In this document: positions 26,728 to 34,473 of the stretch, one piece after another
Numbering within the stretch: the first letter of the stretch is position 1
How the letters are laid out: each line of letters begins with the position of its first letter
Origin: Melissococcus plutonius ATCC 35311
Lineage (GTDB): Bacteria > Bacillota > Bacilli > Lactobacillales > Enterococcaceae
Reading direction: 5' to 3'
Length of the DNA: 64,000 nt
Assembly: GCF_000270185.1 (NCBI RefSeq)
Contig: NC_015516.1
Location: 1,469,501 to 1,533,500, forward strand
Notes under the pieces: model-generated
Told to the model about the DNA's origin: nothing
Databases searched by the model: none
The model's input: the letters and a program-made list of their open reading frames with translations, nothing else
Translations under genes and position numbers: made by a program

Positions 26728-27284
26728 TTGACCATCTCCATTTCTTCTTTAAAAGGCAATTGCTTCGCTGATTCGTTTATAGACATTGCTTCTAACATGC
26801 TCTTGGTAATAAATATCCGAGAGAGCTTATTTTCTTTAATCCATAAATCAAACGTGCTCCTGGATACGTCACAAGCTGCTCTTATCTCTTTAACTGTGTA
26901 GCCTAAGCGTTTTAAATATAAAAAATTGTCGCTTGTAAACTTTTCAAAATCTAATACTTCAAGTGGTGGAAGCTTTTGTTCTTGTCTAGTTTGATCTTCT
27001 GCTTGTCCAATCAGCTTTTATACTTTAGCTACCGTTTCAGAATTCTCTATCCAATCTCTATCTATTGTCAATCGGCAGACTTCTTTAATGCCTTTTAGTT
27101 GTATTGGTTTGTAATTTTCGCTCACTTGTTCAACCTGTAATGGTTCTGGATATACATATCCCCTTACCGTTTCTTTCTCTTTTTTTATCCAACCATACTC
27201 GTTATTTAATGCTCGCATGAGTTCTATTTTTGTCTCCTTACAGCCATAAACAATACCTGTGTCAAAGCCTTTCGCTATATACAT
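26724..27284 (-). pseudogene. Phage protein with C-terminal helix-turn-helix, interrupted by TAA
   Basis: The frame starts MYIAKGFDTGIVYGCKETKI and reaches TAA at 27018-27020 (ENSETVAKV). It then continues without shift as KLIGQAEDQTRQEQKLPPLE, a helix-turn-helix-like YLKRLGYTVKEIRAACDVSR and STFDLWIKENK, ending at the SSB start (ATGA overlap). As one gene it has 186 residues. The alternative of two genes is weaker because no start codon or ribosome site precedes the second part. Confidence 0.65.
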
Positions 27285-27688
27285 TGTTATCCTCCTTGTC
27301 TTTATTTTCTAGCTAAAAAATCAGCAATTTGCTTATCTAATTCTGCTTTCTTATCTTCGGATAATTTCTTTTCTTCTGGCGGATTGTTTACCCAATCAGG
27401 CAATATTTCTTGCCGAATTGATTGCTGCCTATAGCCACTTTGCTGTGGTTTTTTATCTCGTTTCGCCCAATTTCGAATGGTAGCTAGGTAATTTTTATAC
27501 GACCTACCTTGAGAGGCACAGTATTCTGATACACGCTCTATTCGATTTTCCCAGTCTGTTGGAAATTCTGTTTTTAGTTTTTTAAGCTCTTCGTCTGATA
27601 AAAGGACATTTTCGTATTCTCCATATTGGTGACGTGTGTATTTAGTTTGTTTTTTAGTTTTTGGTTGATCTTCAAGAGATTTATTCTC

Positions 27689-27730
27689 TATATCTATATC
27701 TTTATCTATATCTTTATCTTTATCTATATC
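27689..27730. repeat. A+T-rich repeats (GATATAGATAAA-like) beside the 11-bp iterons
   Basis: Six- and twelve-base units of TATCTA/TATCTT on the plus strand encode alternating Asp-Ile-Asp-Lys in the organiser gene. The tract is nearly pure A+T and directly adjoins the 11-bp repeats, as the unwinding element of an iteron origin would. Confidence 0.6.
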
Positions 27731-27736
27731 TTCTTC

Positions 27737-27791
27737 TGTTGCGTGACTGTCCCGTGACTGTCCCGTGACTGTCCCGTGACTGTCCCGTGAC
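27737..27791. repeat. Four perfect and one variant 11-bp tandem repeats; candidate phage origin and frame switch
   Basis: TGTCCCGTGAC occurs head to tail at 27748-27758, 27759-27769, 27770-27780 and 27781-27791. A variant, TGTTGCGTGAC, lies at 27737-27747. Because 11 is not a multiple of three, each gain or loss changes the reading frame of the surrounding gene. The unit is about one DNA helical turn, so bound proteins would line up on one face. Confidence 0.9.
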
Positions 27792-28193
27792 GTCACTTAA
27801 TTTCTTTTGTTTTTTGCGTTGTCTCTGTTTTCTTAGCTTGTTTTGGATTCTGACTTTATCCAATCCCTCAATGTTTTGATGTTTTTCCCAATTGCTGATA
27901 GCAATCAGTCCATCATTGTTTAAATCAATCATGTTAAATTCTGACAAAGTTTTTAAAGCGAGTCTTACAGTGTTTACCTGTTTATCAAATAAAGTAGCTA
28001 GCATCTCTTCTGTATAAGGCATATTTCGCTGTATATAAATCAATCCATCATCATTTGTTTTGCCAGCTAGCACTAACAATCTAATCCAAATAATTAATAT
28101 TGCATCTGATTCTGGGATTGATTGGATAATCCTTATTTTTTCGTCGTCAAACATTGTTGTTTTAAGCTTTATCCAACTTATTTCTGACAAGCT

Positions 28194-28880
28194 TTACCCT
28201 CCTATTCTTAGTCGTTTTATAGTTTCTTCATTTAGCGTAATTCCTTGTACATGATATTTAGCTTTAAATTCAGGTAGACCAATTTGATGTTTCTCTGTGT
28301 GATGCTCTCTACATAGTGCTAAAAAGTCATATTCTGTGTGATCGATTTTTTGTCTACTGCGTCTACCGAGTGCCTTGCTAAAATGGTCAATATCTGCATT
28401 AGGTTTACCGCATAGGCAACAAGTCCTGGTGACAATACATTTGTAAAAGTAATACTCTTGGTTTGCTGGTAATATTTCATAGCCACTCTTAAACGGGATA
28501 TGATTTTCAAATATAAAATCTAATACAATATCTATTAATAATGTGACATCCGATATTGTACTTGCTGAGCCATCTGCTAGACTGATCACCGAGCCTGTGA
28601 GAGCCTCATATTTTAGATAAAAGTAATCTTTAAGGCTCTCAATCGGCTCGCCTGTGTAAGCGTAAATATCGCCTATTAGTGCAAATAAAAACTTGCGTTG
28701 CTCAGCAGTAAACCTGCGTGGATCGATAAACTTGATCTCGATTTCTCGGTCGCCTTCGTAGCCAAAATATATTGTTTTTAGTCGATCTAGATTTATTTGT
28801 TCGTTGATTTCGGCTATAATTTCTTGTCCTTTTAGTGATTTGACTACTGCTGAGTAGGTATTAACTAGTTTGTTTAACAT
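28194..28880 (-). CDS. Putative HNH nuclease of phage recombination module
   Basis: The 228-residue protein begins MLNKLVNTYSAVVKSLKGQE. The C-terminal domain has the zinc and HNH residues TRTCCLCGKPNADIDHFSKA and LALCREHHTEKHQIG, as in the HNHc_6 group often beside recT in Firmicute phages. It probably assists recombination or genome processing. The ATG lies three bases after the true end of the exonuclease gene. Intact. Confidence 0.8.
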   Translation of the reverse strand: MLNKLVNTYSAVVKSLKGQEIIAEINEQINLDRLKTIYFGYEGDREIEIKFIDPRRFTAEQRKFLFALIGDIYAYTGEPIESLKDYFYLKYEALTGSVISLADGSASTISDVTLLIDIVLDFIFENHIPFKSGYEILPANQEYYFYKCIVTRTCCLCGKPNADIDHFSKALGRRSRQKIDHTEYDFLALCREHHTEKHQIGLPEFKAKYHVQGITLNEETIKRLRIGG

Positions 28881-28882
28881 TG

Positions 28883-29710
28883 TTATTCCTCTGTTTGGCT
28901 AAAATCTCTCACTTGCATGTATTCTCTACAATAAGTGCAACTGGCTTGTTTACACATTTTTGGTTTTTCTATTCCTAATTTAACTTTTTATACTCTATCG
29001 ATATTATTTTTTAAATCTAATAGTTCAGATTCCATCAAATAGGGATCTAATTCATAAAACTTAACCATCGGTGGCTCTTGTTTTGATACAGCTGTGATAT
29101 ATGGGATAAATTCTTTCTTGAATTCCTTTTCCAATAACTGTTTATAAACAGCCAATTGTAAATAATAGCCATAATCAACAATCCAGCTAACTCGTTGGTT
29201 ATATCGATTATTCCAAACTTTCTTACTCATGTCTGCGGTTGTCTTGATATCTATAAAATAGCCACCTTTGCTATTTAAACAATCAATTCGGGCTTTCCAC
29301 TCGACACCATAAAGTGTGTCTGTGGTGATGTGTTCTTTTTCGCCTGTATAAAGCATGGTAAACGCTTCTTGTCTCTCTAGTGATTGAATCATATTCTCCG
29401 CAACTTGAAAGGATTTTAATAACCCATAAGGCTTTTTCTGACTGTACATAGATTGTTTGTTCTCTTCTTTGAATTCTTGATGTGCTGCTGGACTCTCAAA
29501 AAAAGAGTGCACATAATTACCGACTAGTAAAGCTGTTTGATCTTTTGGGTCTTGCCAATCTCCATTGAGTTCCGCTAGTGTAGCCGCTTCACACTTTCTA
29601 AACGCCTTGTATTGACTCACTGACATATATCGCTGGTTCATTTCTCTACTATAATAATTGCTCCTGTTTAGCTGTTGGTTCAGGTTCTGTTGATTCATTC
29701 GTTTGTTCAT
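28883..29710 (-). pseudogene. RecE/YqaJ-like exonuclease (PD-(D/E)XK), C-terminus cut off by TAA
   Basis: The first 240 residues include VGNYVHSFFESPAAHQEF, VEWKARIDCLNSKGGYFIDI and KTTADMSK, the nuclease core (D...DIKT). TAA at 28988-28990 is followed in frame by KVKLGIEKPKMCKQASCTYC and a short tail to TAA at 28883, a Cys cluster typical of these exonucleases. It pairs with the Bet/RecT annealing protein and overlaps its end by 62 bases. The catalytic part may survive; the Cys-rich C-terminus is lost. Confidence 0.8.
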
Positions 29711-30386
29711 CCCCTACTTCAGTTTGTCCGTTCTCGCTAAGTTCTTTAAACTTATTTTCAAGTATCTGTGTTGTTTCCGCCTTCTCTTTGATAGGTTCAG
29801 CCGTTTTTACTTCCTCAAGTCTTGCATCATCTTCTGTATACATGGCGCCTAATGCTTCGGGAAAAGCTTCTCTCAACGCATTAACAATCGCTGTCTTTCT
29901 AATCATGTTTTTAGGCATTTGGTTCCATGTTGCTTGTCCTTTGGAAAATTCTTTAAAATCTAACTGTACATAAAACGGATTCTTGCGGTCTTTCCTGTAG
30001 ACTCTTGCCCAACCACCGAGTAAGTTATCTGTTGGTAAACAAACAGCTCCAGGCAACTCTTTTATTTCTTCACCACGTTGCACAATGATTCCTGCTTCTA
30101 AGCCGTCGTATTCCGAGTGTTTTTCTGCTCGTTTCATAAAAGCTTCTTTAGCTACAATATTTTGCGCAGGTTTTCCTTTAAATTTGATCAGATACACTTC
30201 ATTTAAAAATGGATTTAATTGTTGTTGTTCGGCTAATTTCATAAACATTATGGCTTCTTGATCGGTTACATCTGCATTTCCTTTAGTAATAAATTGTTTA
30301 ATCATGTTAGGCGTTAGTTTGACTGAGTTCCCATTCACTTCATATTCAACTGATTTTTCCATAACTTCATTATTCATAACAGTCAT
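29649..30386 (-). CDS. bet: Phage recombination protein Bet (RecT family)
   Basis: The 245-residue single-strand annealing protein shows EAIMFMKLAEQQQLNPFLNE, VYLIKFKGKPAQNIVAKEAF, PFYVQLDFKEFSKGQATWNQ and MPKNMIRKTAIVNALREAFP, the Bet signature. The C-terminal tail is acidic and low in complexity (residues ~185-245). It works with the neighbouring exonuclease and SSB, both broken here. Intact. A start at MNNEVMEKSV (residue 4) is also possible. Confidence 0.92.
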   Translation of the reverse strand: MTVMNNEVMEKSVEYEVNGNSVKLTPNMIKQFITKGNADVTDQEAIMFMKLAEQQQLNPFLNEVYLIKFKGKPAQNIVAKEAFMKRAEKHSEYDGLEAGIIVQRGEEIKELPGAVCLPTDNLLGGWARVYRKDRKNPFYVQLDFKEFSKGQATWNQMPKNMIRKTAIVNALREAFPEALGAMYTEDDARLEEVKTAEPIKEKAETTQILENKFKELSENGQTEVGDEQTNESTEPEPTAKQEQLL

Positions 30387-30678
30387 TCCCTTTCTGCATT
30401 GCTAACCACTCTTTACCGCTGATGACCTCTAGTTTGTCTGTGATTAGGTTAGTTGGTCCATACTCATCTAATACTGTCATAAAGCCATCTTGGCTTGTGA
30501 CAAACTTTTTCAAAGTCTTTTTATGTTTAAAATAGGCAATAAATATCCAATCATTCTCAAAAACAATATTCCCAAAATCGTCACAACTCCATTCAGGTGA
30601 CTCACTTTCAGCGGGATATGTTGATTCAGGTGGTGTAGTTAAATATCTATCTAAATCTTCAATCTCTTTCTCATTCAT
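30370..30678 (-). CDS. Phage early protein of unknown function
   Basis: A 102-residue acidic protein beginning MNEKEIEDLDRYLTTPPEST and containing EWSCDDFGNIVFENDWIFIA. AGGAGATGTGAAA precedes the ATG at 30678, which is preferred over the in-frame GTG six bases upstream. It overlaps the bet start region. Confidence 0.6.
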   Translation of the reverse strand: MNEKEIEDLDRYLTTPPESTYPAESESPEWSCDDFGNIVFENDWIFIAYFKHKKTLKKFVTSQDGFMTVLDEYGPTNLITDKLEVISGKEWLAMQKGNDCYE

Positions 30679-30732
30679 TTTCACATCTCCTACTTTTGTG
30701 ATATACTCATGTAAATATATTTTGCTATGCGA

Positions 30733-30873
30733 CTAAACTTTGGCGAGGCTAGTCGCTTTTTTGTATTTTGCTATGTGTTGCATTGATTTTCTAACTGGTA
30801 ATGGTCGATCATTAGCTTTATGCCATTCTTTTGCCATTTGGTTAGCTAGTTTTAAGTGTTGTTCTAATGTCAT
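30733..30873 (-). CDS. Small phage protein, 46 residues
   Basis: MTLEQHLKLANQMAKEWHKA and then NDRPLPVRKSMQHIAKYKKA end in TSLAKV. The ATG overlaps the preceding stop (ATGA), with AAAGAGAG upstream, so translation is coupled. A GCGACTA/TAGTCGC inverted repeat with a six-T run on the plus strand (30729-30763) covers its 3-prime end. Function unknown. Confidence 0.5.
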   Translation of the reverse strand: MTLEQHLKLANQMAKEWHKANDRPLPVRKSMQHIAKYKKATSLAKV

Positions 30874-31061
30874 TTATTTAAACTCTCTTTCATTAGCTTG
30901 CTTTTTCGTTTTTCATGTTTATCGTTTTCTATATCTAATTGTAAATATATCCACCCAGTATAAATAATTACTCCTACTAAAGCATAGTTACTATCTATCA
31001 AACCTAATGTGTAAATCAGTAAAGGCGCGATAAATACAATTGTGATATTAAATTTTTTCAT
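30870..31061 (-). CDS. Small membrane protein
   Basis: 63 residues from MKKFNITIVFIAPLLIYTLG, with two hydrophobic segments and a basic tail. GGAGCAAGCAA precedes the ATG at 31061, making it a better start than the upstream one at 31097. It overlaps the preceding small gene in another frame. Function unknown. Confidence 0.55.
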   Translation of the reverse strand: MKKFNITIVFIAPLLIYTLGLIDSNYALVGVIIYTGWIYLQLDIENDKHEKRKSKLMKESLNK

Positions 31062-31227
31062 TTGCTTGCTCCAATCGTTTTTCTCTTTGATCATCAATTA
31101 TTAAGTTGTAGACAGCCAAACTTAAATCTGGTGGCAATATTACTTTAGATATATCTGGTATAATATCGCTATTAGCATCGTAGTTTATTACTTTAAATTT
31201 TTGTATTGCTTTTGTTTGTCGTGGCAT
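31048..31227 (-). CDS. Small phage protein, 59 residues
   Basis: MPRQTKAIQKFKVINYDANS begins the protein; it ends EKRLEQANEKI. TAGGGAGATGATAAA is a good ribosome site. It follows the antirepressor gene by 12 bases and overlaps the next small gene by 14 bases. Function unknown. Confidence 0.5.
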   Translation of the reverse strand: MPRQTKAIQKFKVINYDANSDIIPDISKVILPPDLSLAVYNLIIDDQREKRLEQANEKI

Positions 31228-31239
31228 TTTATCATCTCC

Positions 31240-31998
31240 CTACGCTATTTCTCGGCAAAATTTGTTAACAAAATAAACTTGTCCTTTGCCTGTAACTTTT
31301 GGTGTTTTAGATATGCTAGTAGTCCCATTGCTACGGTTAATCGACGTTTCTTTGATCTCAAACAATTCCATTTCCATTGATCGTTGCGTCGGCATGTTGT
31401 AATCTGTGCCTTTACGTCTGATCAAATAGCCATTATCTCTTAGCCAAGCAAATAGCTTGTTTTGCCCCATATCTACACCATTTTGCTTGAGTAGTTTGGC
31501 TAACTCTCCGACTAATATTGATGTGTGGCTAGCTGAGACGGAATCAGCAAATAGTGCTTTTGGTTTTAGCTCCTGTATAGTTAAATCCTTTTGTTTCAGC
31601 TGATCACTTGCTTGTTGTAGTAAATCAGCCAACGAGTTTGGGTTAGTTACTACGTCATATGCCTTTTGATCTGTCATGTACATTCCGTTTTTTCGAATTG
31701 ATGGTAATACTTCCGATGTTACCCAACGCTTGAATTTTTTAGCATTTGGCATTTTGCTTGATAGGATCAGACTATATAAACCTGACTCATTAATAAAAAT
31801 CATATTTCTATTTTGACCTGATGCACTGATTTGATGCATCAGCCTATCTTCATCTTCTACATGTTTTCTAACAGCGTTATCTGTTCTTTCGTAGCCTAAA
31901 ATTTTAGCTACATCTTTACCGATAAAATAAGGCTCATCATTCACTAAAATTGTTCTTACTTCATTTTGTTCAAAGTTGAATATCTGTAGTTCATTCAT
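31240..31998 (-). CDS. Phage antirepressor (BRO-N plus KilA-C domains)
   Basis: The 252-residue protein has an N-terminal BRO domain (VRTILVNDEPYFIGKDVAKI, VEDEDRLMHQISASGQNRNM, FKRWVTSEVLPSIRK) and a C-terminal KilA-C/ANT domain (VGELAKLLKQNGVDMGQNKL, FAWLRDNGYLIRRKGTDYNM). Such proteins counteract CI-type repressors during induction. It overlaps the Cro-like gene end by four bases, so both are expressed from the early promoter. Intact. Confidence 0.9.
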   Translation of the reverse strand: MNELQIFNFEQNEVRTILVNDEPYFIGKDVAKILGYERTDNAVRKHVEDEDRLMHQISASGQNRNMIFINESGLYSLILSSKMPNAKKFKRWVTSEVLPSIRKNGMYMTDQKAYDVVTNPNSLADLLQQASDQLKQKDLTIQELKPKALFADSVSASHTSILVGELAKLLKQNGVDMGQNKLFAWLRDNGYLIRRKGTDYNMPTQRSMEMELFEIKETSINRSNGTTSISKTPKVTGKGQVYFVNKFCREIA

Positions 31999-32237
31999 TT
32001 TCTCCCTCCTATTAAACCGTTATTTTTATTACCGAATTGGTGCCGTCTAGGCAAAAAAATAACTTCAATTTTTTTGTTAAACAATTCAGAAAGTGCAAAC
32101 ATTTCATCTTGCGTAAATTCTGATTTTCCATTTTCTTTCAAGCGATACGTTTGTACAGCAATCCCTAAATAATCAGCGATTTCTTGTTGAGTCATTTTTC
32201 GCTCATTTTTTCGGATATTCCATAAATTAATTTGCAA
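31995..32237 (-). CDS. Cro-like transcriptional regulator (XRE HTH)
   Basis: The helix-turn-helix is in KMTQQEIADYLGIAVQTYRL, followed by ENGKSEFTQDEMFALSELFN, as in XRE-family phage regulators. The frame is open from GTG at 32258, but GGAAGGGAG lies just upstream of TTG at 32237, which is the likelier start (80 residues). It is divergent from CI and reads from a promoter embedded in operators. Intact. Confidence 0.8.
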   Translation of the reverse strand: MQINLWNIRKNERKMTQQEIADYLGIAVQTYRLKENGKSEFTQDEMFALSELFNKKIEVIFLPRRHQFGNKNNGLIGGRK

Positions 32238-32254
32238 ATCATCTACTCCCTTCC

Positions 32255-32305
32255 GCACCTTTTTGGTTACAAATATATATTAGCACCGAATTGGTTACAA
32301 AGCAA
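32255..32305 (-). promoter_or_regulatory. Early (Cro-side) promoter with two tandem operators
   Basis: On the minus strand TTGCTT (32300-32305 on plus) and TAATAT (32277-32282) are 17 bases apart. Two direct repeats of GCACCNNNTTGGTTACAAA lie at 32255-32273 and 32283-32301, 28 bases apart. One covers the -35/-10 spacer and the other lies just downstream of the -10. These are the best candidates for CI/Cro binding sites. Confidence 0.7.
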
Positions 32306-32378
32306 GATAAAACATCTAAAAAAATAAAAAATTTTTAAAAGTATTATTTTTATGAAAAATAGAAGAAAATAGTTCCAT

Positions 32379-32401
32379 CTTGGTGCCAAGCATGGTATAC
32401 T
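32379..32401 (+). promoter_or_regulatory. CI promoter -10 and third operator-like site
   Basis: CTTGGTGCCAAG (32379-32390) shares TTGGT with the repeats above and is a near-perfect palindrome. TATACT (32396-32401) follows and could be the -10 for CI. The overlap suggests autoregulation. The -35 is poor. Confidence 0.5.
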
Positions 32402-32418
32402 TTACTCAAAGAGGTGAC

Positions 32419-33138
32419 ATGATGGATTTATCTAAATTTATAGGAAATAAAATAAAAGAATACAGGGAACGGAGAAATCTCACACAAGAAGATCTTGCAG
32501 ATATGTTAAATACTACTAGACAATCTATAAGTAGATATGAAACTGGAGAGCGGAAAGCTAATCAAGACATGCTTTTTAAATTATCAGAAATATACGAAAT
32601 TAGCATCAACGACTTTTTCCCAAGTAACTCTAAAAAATCGATTACTACTATATATAACGAGTTAGAACAACTAAGGCAAAAAAAAGTTTACAACTATGCC
32701 GAGGAACAATTAGAGAGTCAGAAACAGGCAAAACAATCTAACGTTATCCCACTTAATAGTAATAACGATCCACTCACCTCTTTCGACTGGTATGGCCATG
32801 CTTCTGCTGTAACTGGCGAATTTTTAGATGGGAATGAAAATAAAACAACAATTCAATTACCTAAAAAAGATATTCCTCAAAATGCTGATTTTGCATTAAC
32901 AGTAAATGGGGACTCAATGAAGCCTGTCTTCAAAAACCATGAAATGATATTTGTTGAGCGAACAACTGATTTACCTAGTGGATCGATCGGAATTGTCGTT
33001 GTAGATGGTGAAGCATTTATTAAAAAGATTTATATCAATGATGATTGCATGACATTAGTATCATTAAATCCCAAGTATGAAGATAAAGTTATCAAGGATG
33101 CACAATTTATCAAAGTCATTGGACACGTAATTATATAA
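32419..33138 (+). CDS. CI-like repressor with LexA-type self-cleavage domain
   Basis: An XRE helix-turn-helix (NLTQEDLADMLNTTRQSISR) is followed by an S24 peptidase domain with the catalytic Ser in ALTVNGDSMKPVF and Lys in DGEAFIKKIY. A possible cleavage region is YGHASAVTGE. Such repressors maintain lysogeny and self-cleave on DNA damage. AAAGAGGTGA places the start at ATG 32419 or 32422. The in-frame TTG at 32380 lacks a ribosome site. Intact, so immunity is probably functional. Confidence 0.9.
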   Translation: MMDLSKFIGNKIKEYRERRNLTQEDLADMLNTTRQSISRYETGERKANQDMLFKLSEIYEISINDFFPSNSKKSITTIYNELEQLRQKKVYNYAEEQLESQKQAKQSNVIPLNSNNDPLTSFDWYGHASAVTGEFLDGNENKTTIQLPKKDIPQNADFALTVNGDSMKPVFKNHEMIFVERTTDLPSGSIGIVVVDGEAFIKKIYINDDCMTLVSLNPKYEDKVIKDAQFIKVIGHVII

Positions 33139-33142
33139 AAAA

Positions 33143-33174
33143 TCACTATCTGTGGTTTGCAGCACAGATAGTGA
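33143..33174 (+). terminator. Strong hairpin after the repressor gene
   Basis: ATCACTATCTGTG and CACAGATAGTGAT form a perfect 13-bp stem with a short loop directly after the CI stop. The following bases (CCTCCTCTT) are only moderately T-rich, so it may be a terminator or an mRNA-stabilising element. Confidence 0.6.
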
Positions 33175-33242
33175 TCCTCCTCTTAATTTATAGAATATAT
33201 CAATAGCAAAAATATTTTATCATATATTAGGAGGAATTAAAA

Positions 33243-33913
33243 GTGAAAAAAGTAATTTACGGTATTTTTGGTGGACTGGCTTTTTGCTTGCTATTAACTG
33301 ATTGTGGAGGTGAAAAAAAAGCAGATGCATCTAACAATGTTAATAATGCAAATAATGTAAAAAAAGTAGAGAATACAAAAAAACAATTAGAAACAAAAAA
33401 GAAAAAAATTTATTATCAGAAGACAAAGATTTCGGAAAACTAACTAGTAACACACAAAACGGAGGAAAAGTAACTATTGAAAATAGAAAGGACTATAACA
33501 CTTCTTTCTCTGATAACAATTGGGCAGGTGTCGAAGTAAAGGTTGACAAAATTTCAGTAATCAAAACAAGTCCCATGACTTCTTATTCTGATGATAACTA
33601 TAGTGGTTTTGTGGCTATACATTATATTATTAATAACTCTCAACGTGATATTTCTATTTATCCTCAACAAGCTAAAATTTCAACAAATTATGGTGAACAG
33701 ATTGATGATGATTCTTTTAGTACTGATAGTTGGGACGGTGATCTTATGAAGGGAACTAATAGAGATGGCTGGGGAATCTCTCCATTATCAAAATTAGAGA
33801 ACGCTAACCAACTTAAAAATCTTAGAATAAGTTTTAATGCAAATTATGATACTGACAATGTAGATGACGATAATACACATCATGATTATGATATATCATT
33901 ACAATTACAATAA
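33243..33913 (+). pseudogene. Lipoprotein, possible superinfection-exclusion factor, frameshifted
   Basis: A signal peptide (MKKVIYGIFGGLAFCLLLTD then Cys21) ends in LTDC, an unusual lipobox because the residue before Cys is Asp rather than Gly, Ala or Ser. An Asn/Lys-rich linker follows. The frame breaks near 33400, where adding one A to a run restores LLSEDKDFGKLTSNT and an Ig-like C-terminal domain ending in DYDISLQLQ. Restored length is 223 residues. Lipoproteins between repressor and integrase often block superinfection; this role is inferred from position. Confidence 0.65.
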
Positions 33914-33944
33914 TATAAATAAAAAATAATTGGAGAGAGTGAAA

Positions 33945-34354
33945 ATGAAAAAAGAAAATTAAAAATTAATACATGGGCAGGGATATTTGATATCATAAAC
34001 GCAATACTAGTGGCTGTTTCATGGTTTGTTGTTATAGATTCAGCATTCAATGAATCTTTCAAGGGAAAAGGTGGAGCAACTCAAAGTACTGCAACATTTT
34101 TTTATGTCATGGTTGGTATTGGCCTTATTTTACATCTTATTGCTATTTCTAAATCAAAAAAAGCAGGTATTTCTATCATTGGTCATATATTAGGTATAAT
34201 TGGCTGTGCATTGTTTGTTTATACAATGCTACTTGCATTACCATCATTCATTTTATTGATATTAGCAGCTGTCTATACTCTAATGCAAAAAAATAGTGAT
34301 AATTTTTCTGTCAAAGTTGAAGAAACAACAAATATTGAAGAAGAAAGCAAATGA
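33945..34354 (+). pseudogene. Four-helix membrane protein, frameshifted near its start
   Basis: ATG at 33945 after TGGAGAGAGTGAAA reads MKKEN and stops. Adding one A gives MKKEKLKINTWAGIFDIINA and an open frame with four hydrophobic segments (WFVVIDSAF, FFYVMVGIGLILHLIAI, IIGHILGIIGCALFVYTMLL, LPSFILLILAAVYTLM). Alternatively a GTG start at 34010 gives a shorter protein. It lies beside the lipoprotein in the lysogenic-conversion slot. Function unknown. Confidence 0.55.
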
Positions 34355-34397
34355 TAATATAGAAATTGCTGAATTGAAAAACTAAAAATAAAAGATT

Positions 34398-34418
34398 AGC
34401 CTTCAGGCTTTTCTTTTT
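34398..34418 (+). terminator. Intrinsic terminator before the integrase
   Basis: AGCC TTCA GGCT followed by TTTTCTTTTT on the plus strand separates the conversion genes from the integrase gene. Confidence 0.65.
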
Positions 34419-34473
34419 GAAACAAAAAACAAACATATATTCCAAAATAGAATATTATCTAGAGGAGAAAATA

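Larger units (their letters stand above)
27302..28190 (-). pseudogene. DnaD-like replisome organiser, out of frame at an 11-bp tandem repeat
   Basis: The N-terminal winged-helix domain (MSEISWIKLKTTMFDDEKIR ... YTEEMLATLFDKQVNTVRLA) is the phage replisome organiser type that loads the helicase. The C-terminal part (SDEELKKLKTEFPTDWENRI ... YKNYLATIRNWAKRD) is in another frame. The frame changes across four perfect copies plus one variant copy of an 11-bp unit. One more copy, or two fewer, would join both parts into one protein (299 residues with one more). The repeat may also be the replication origin. Confidence 0.85.

Noticed and set aside
27737..27791. Possible CRISPR-like array
   Set aside because: The 11-bp units are directly adjacent, without spacers, and lie inside a coding gene.
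30729..30763. Plus-strand terminator with GCGACTA / TAGTCGC arms and a six-T run
   Set aside because: No plus-strand gene lies upstream and the sequence overlaps the end of a minus-strand small gene; kept only as a note there.
32380..32418. Longer CI start at TTG 32380
   Set aside because: No ribosome site; AAAGAGGTGA clearly favours ATG 32419 or 32422, and the extra codons overlap the operator and -10.
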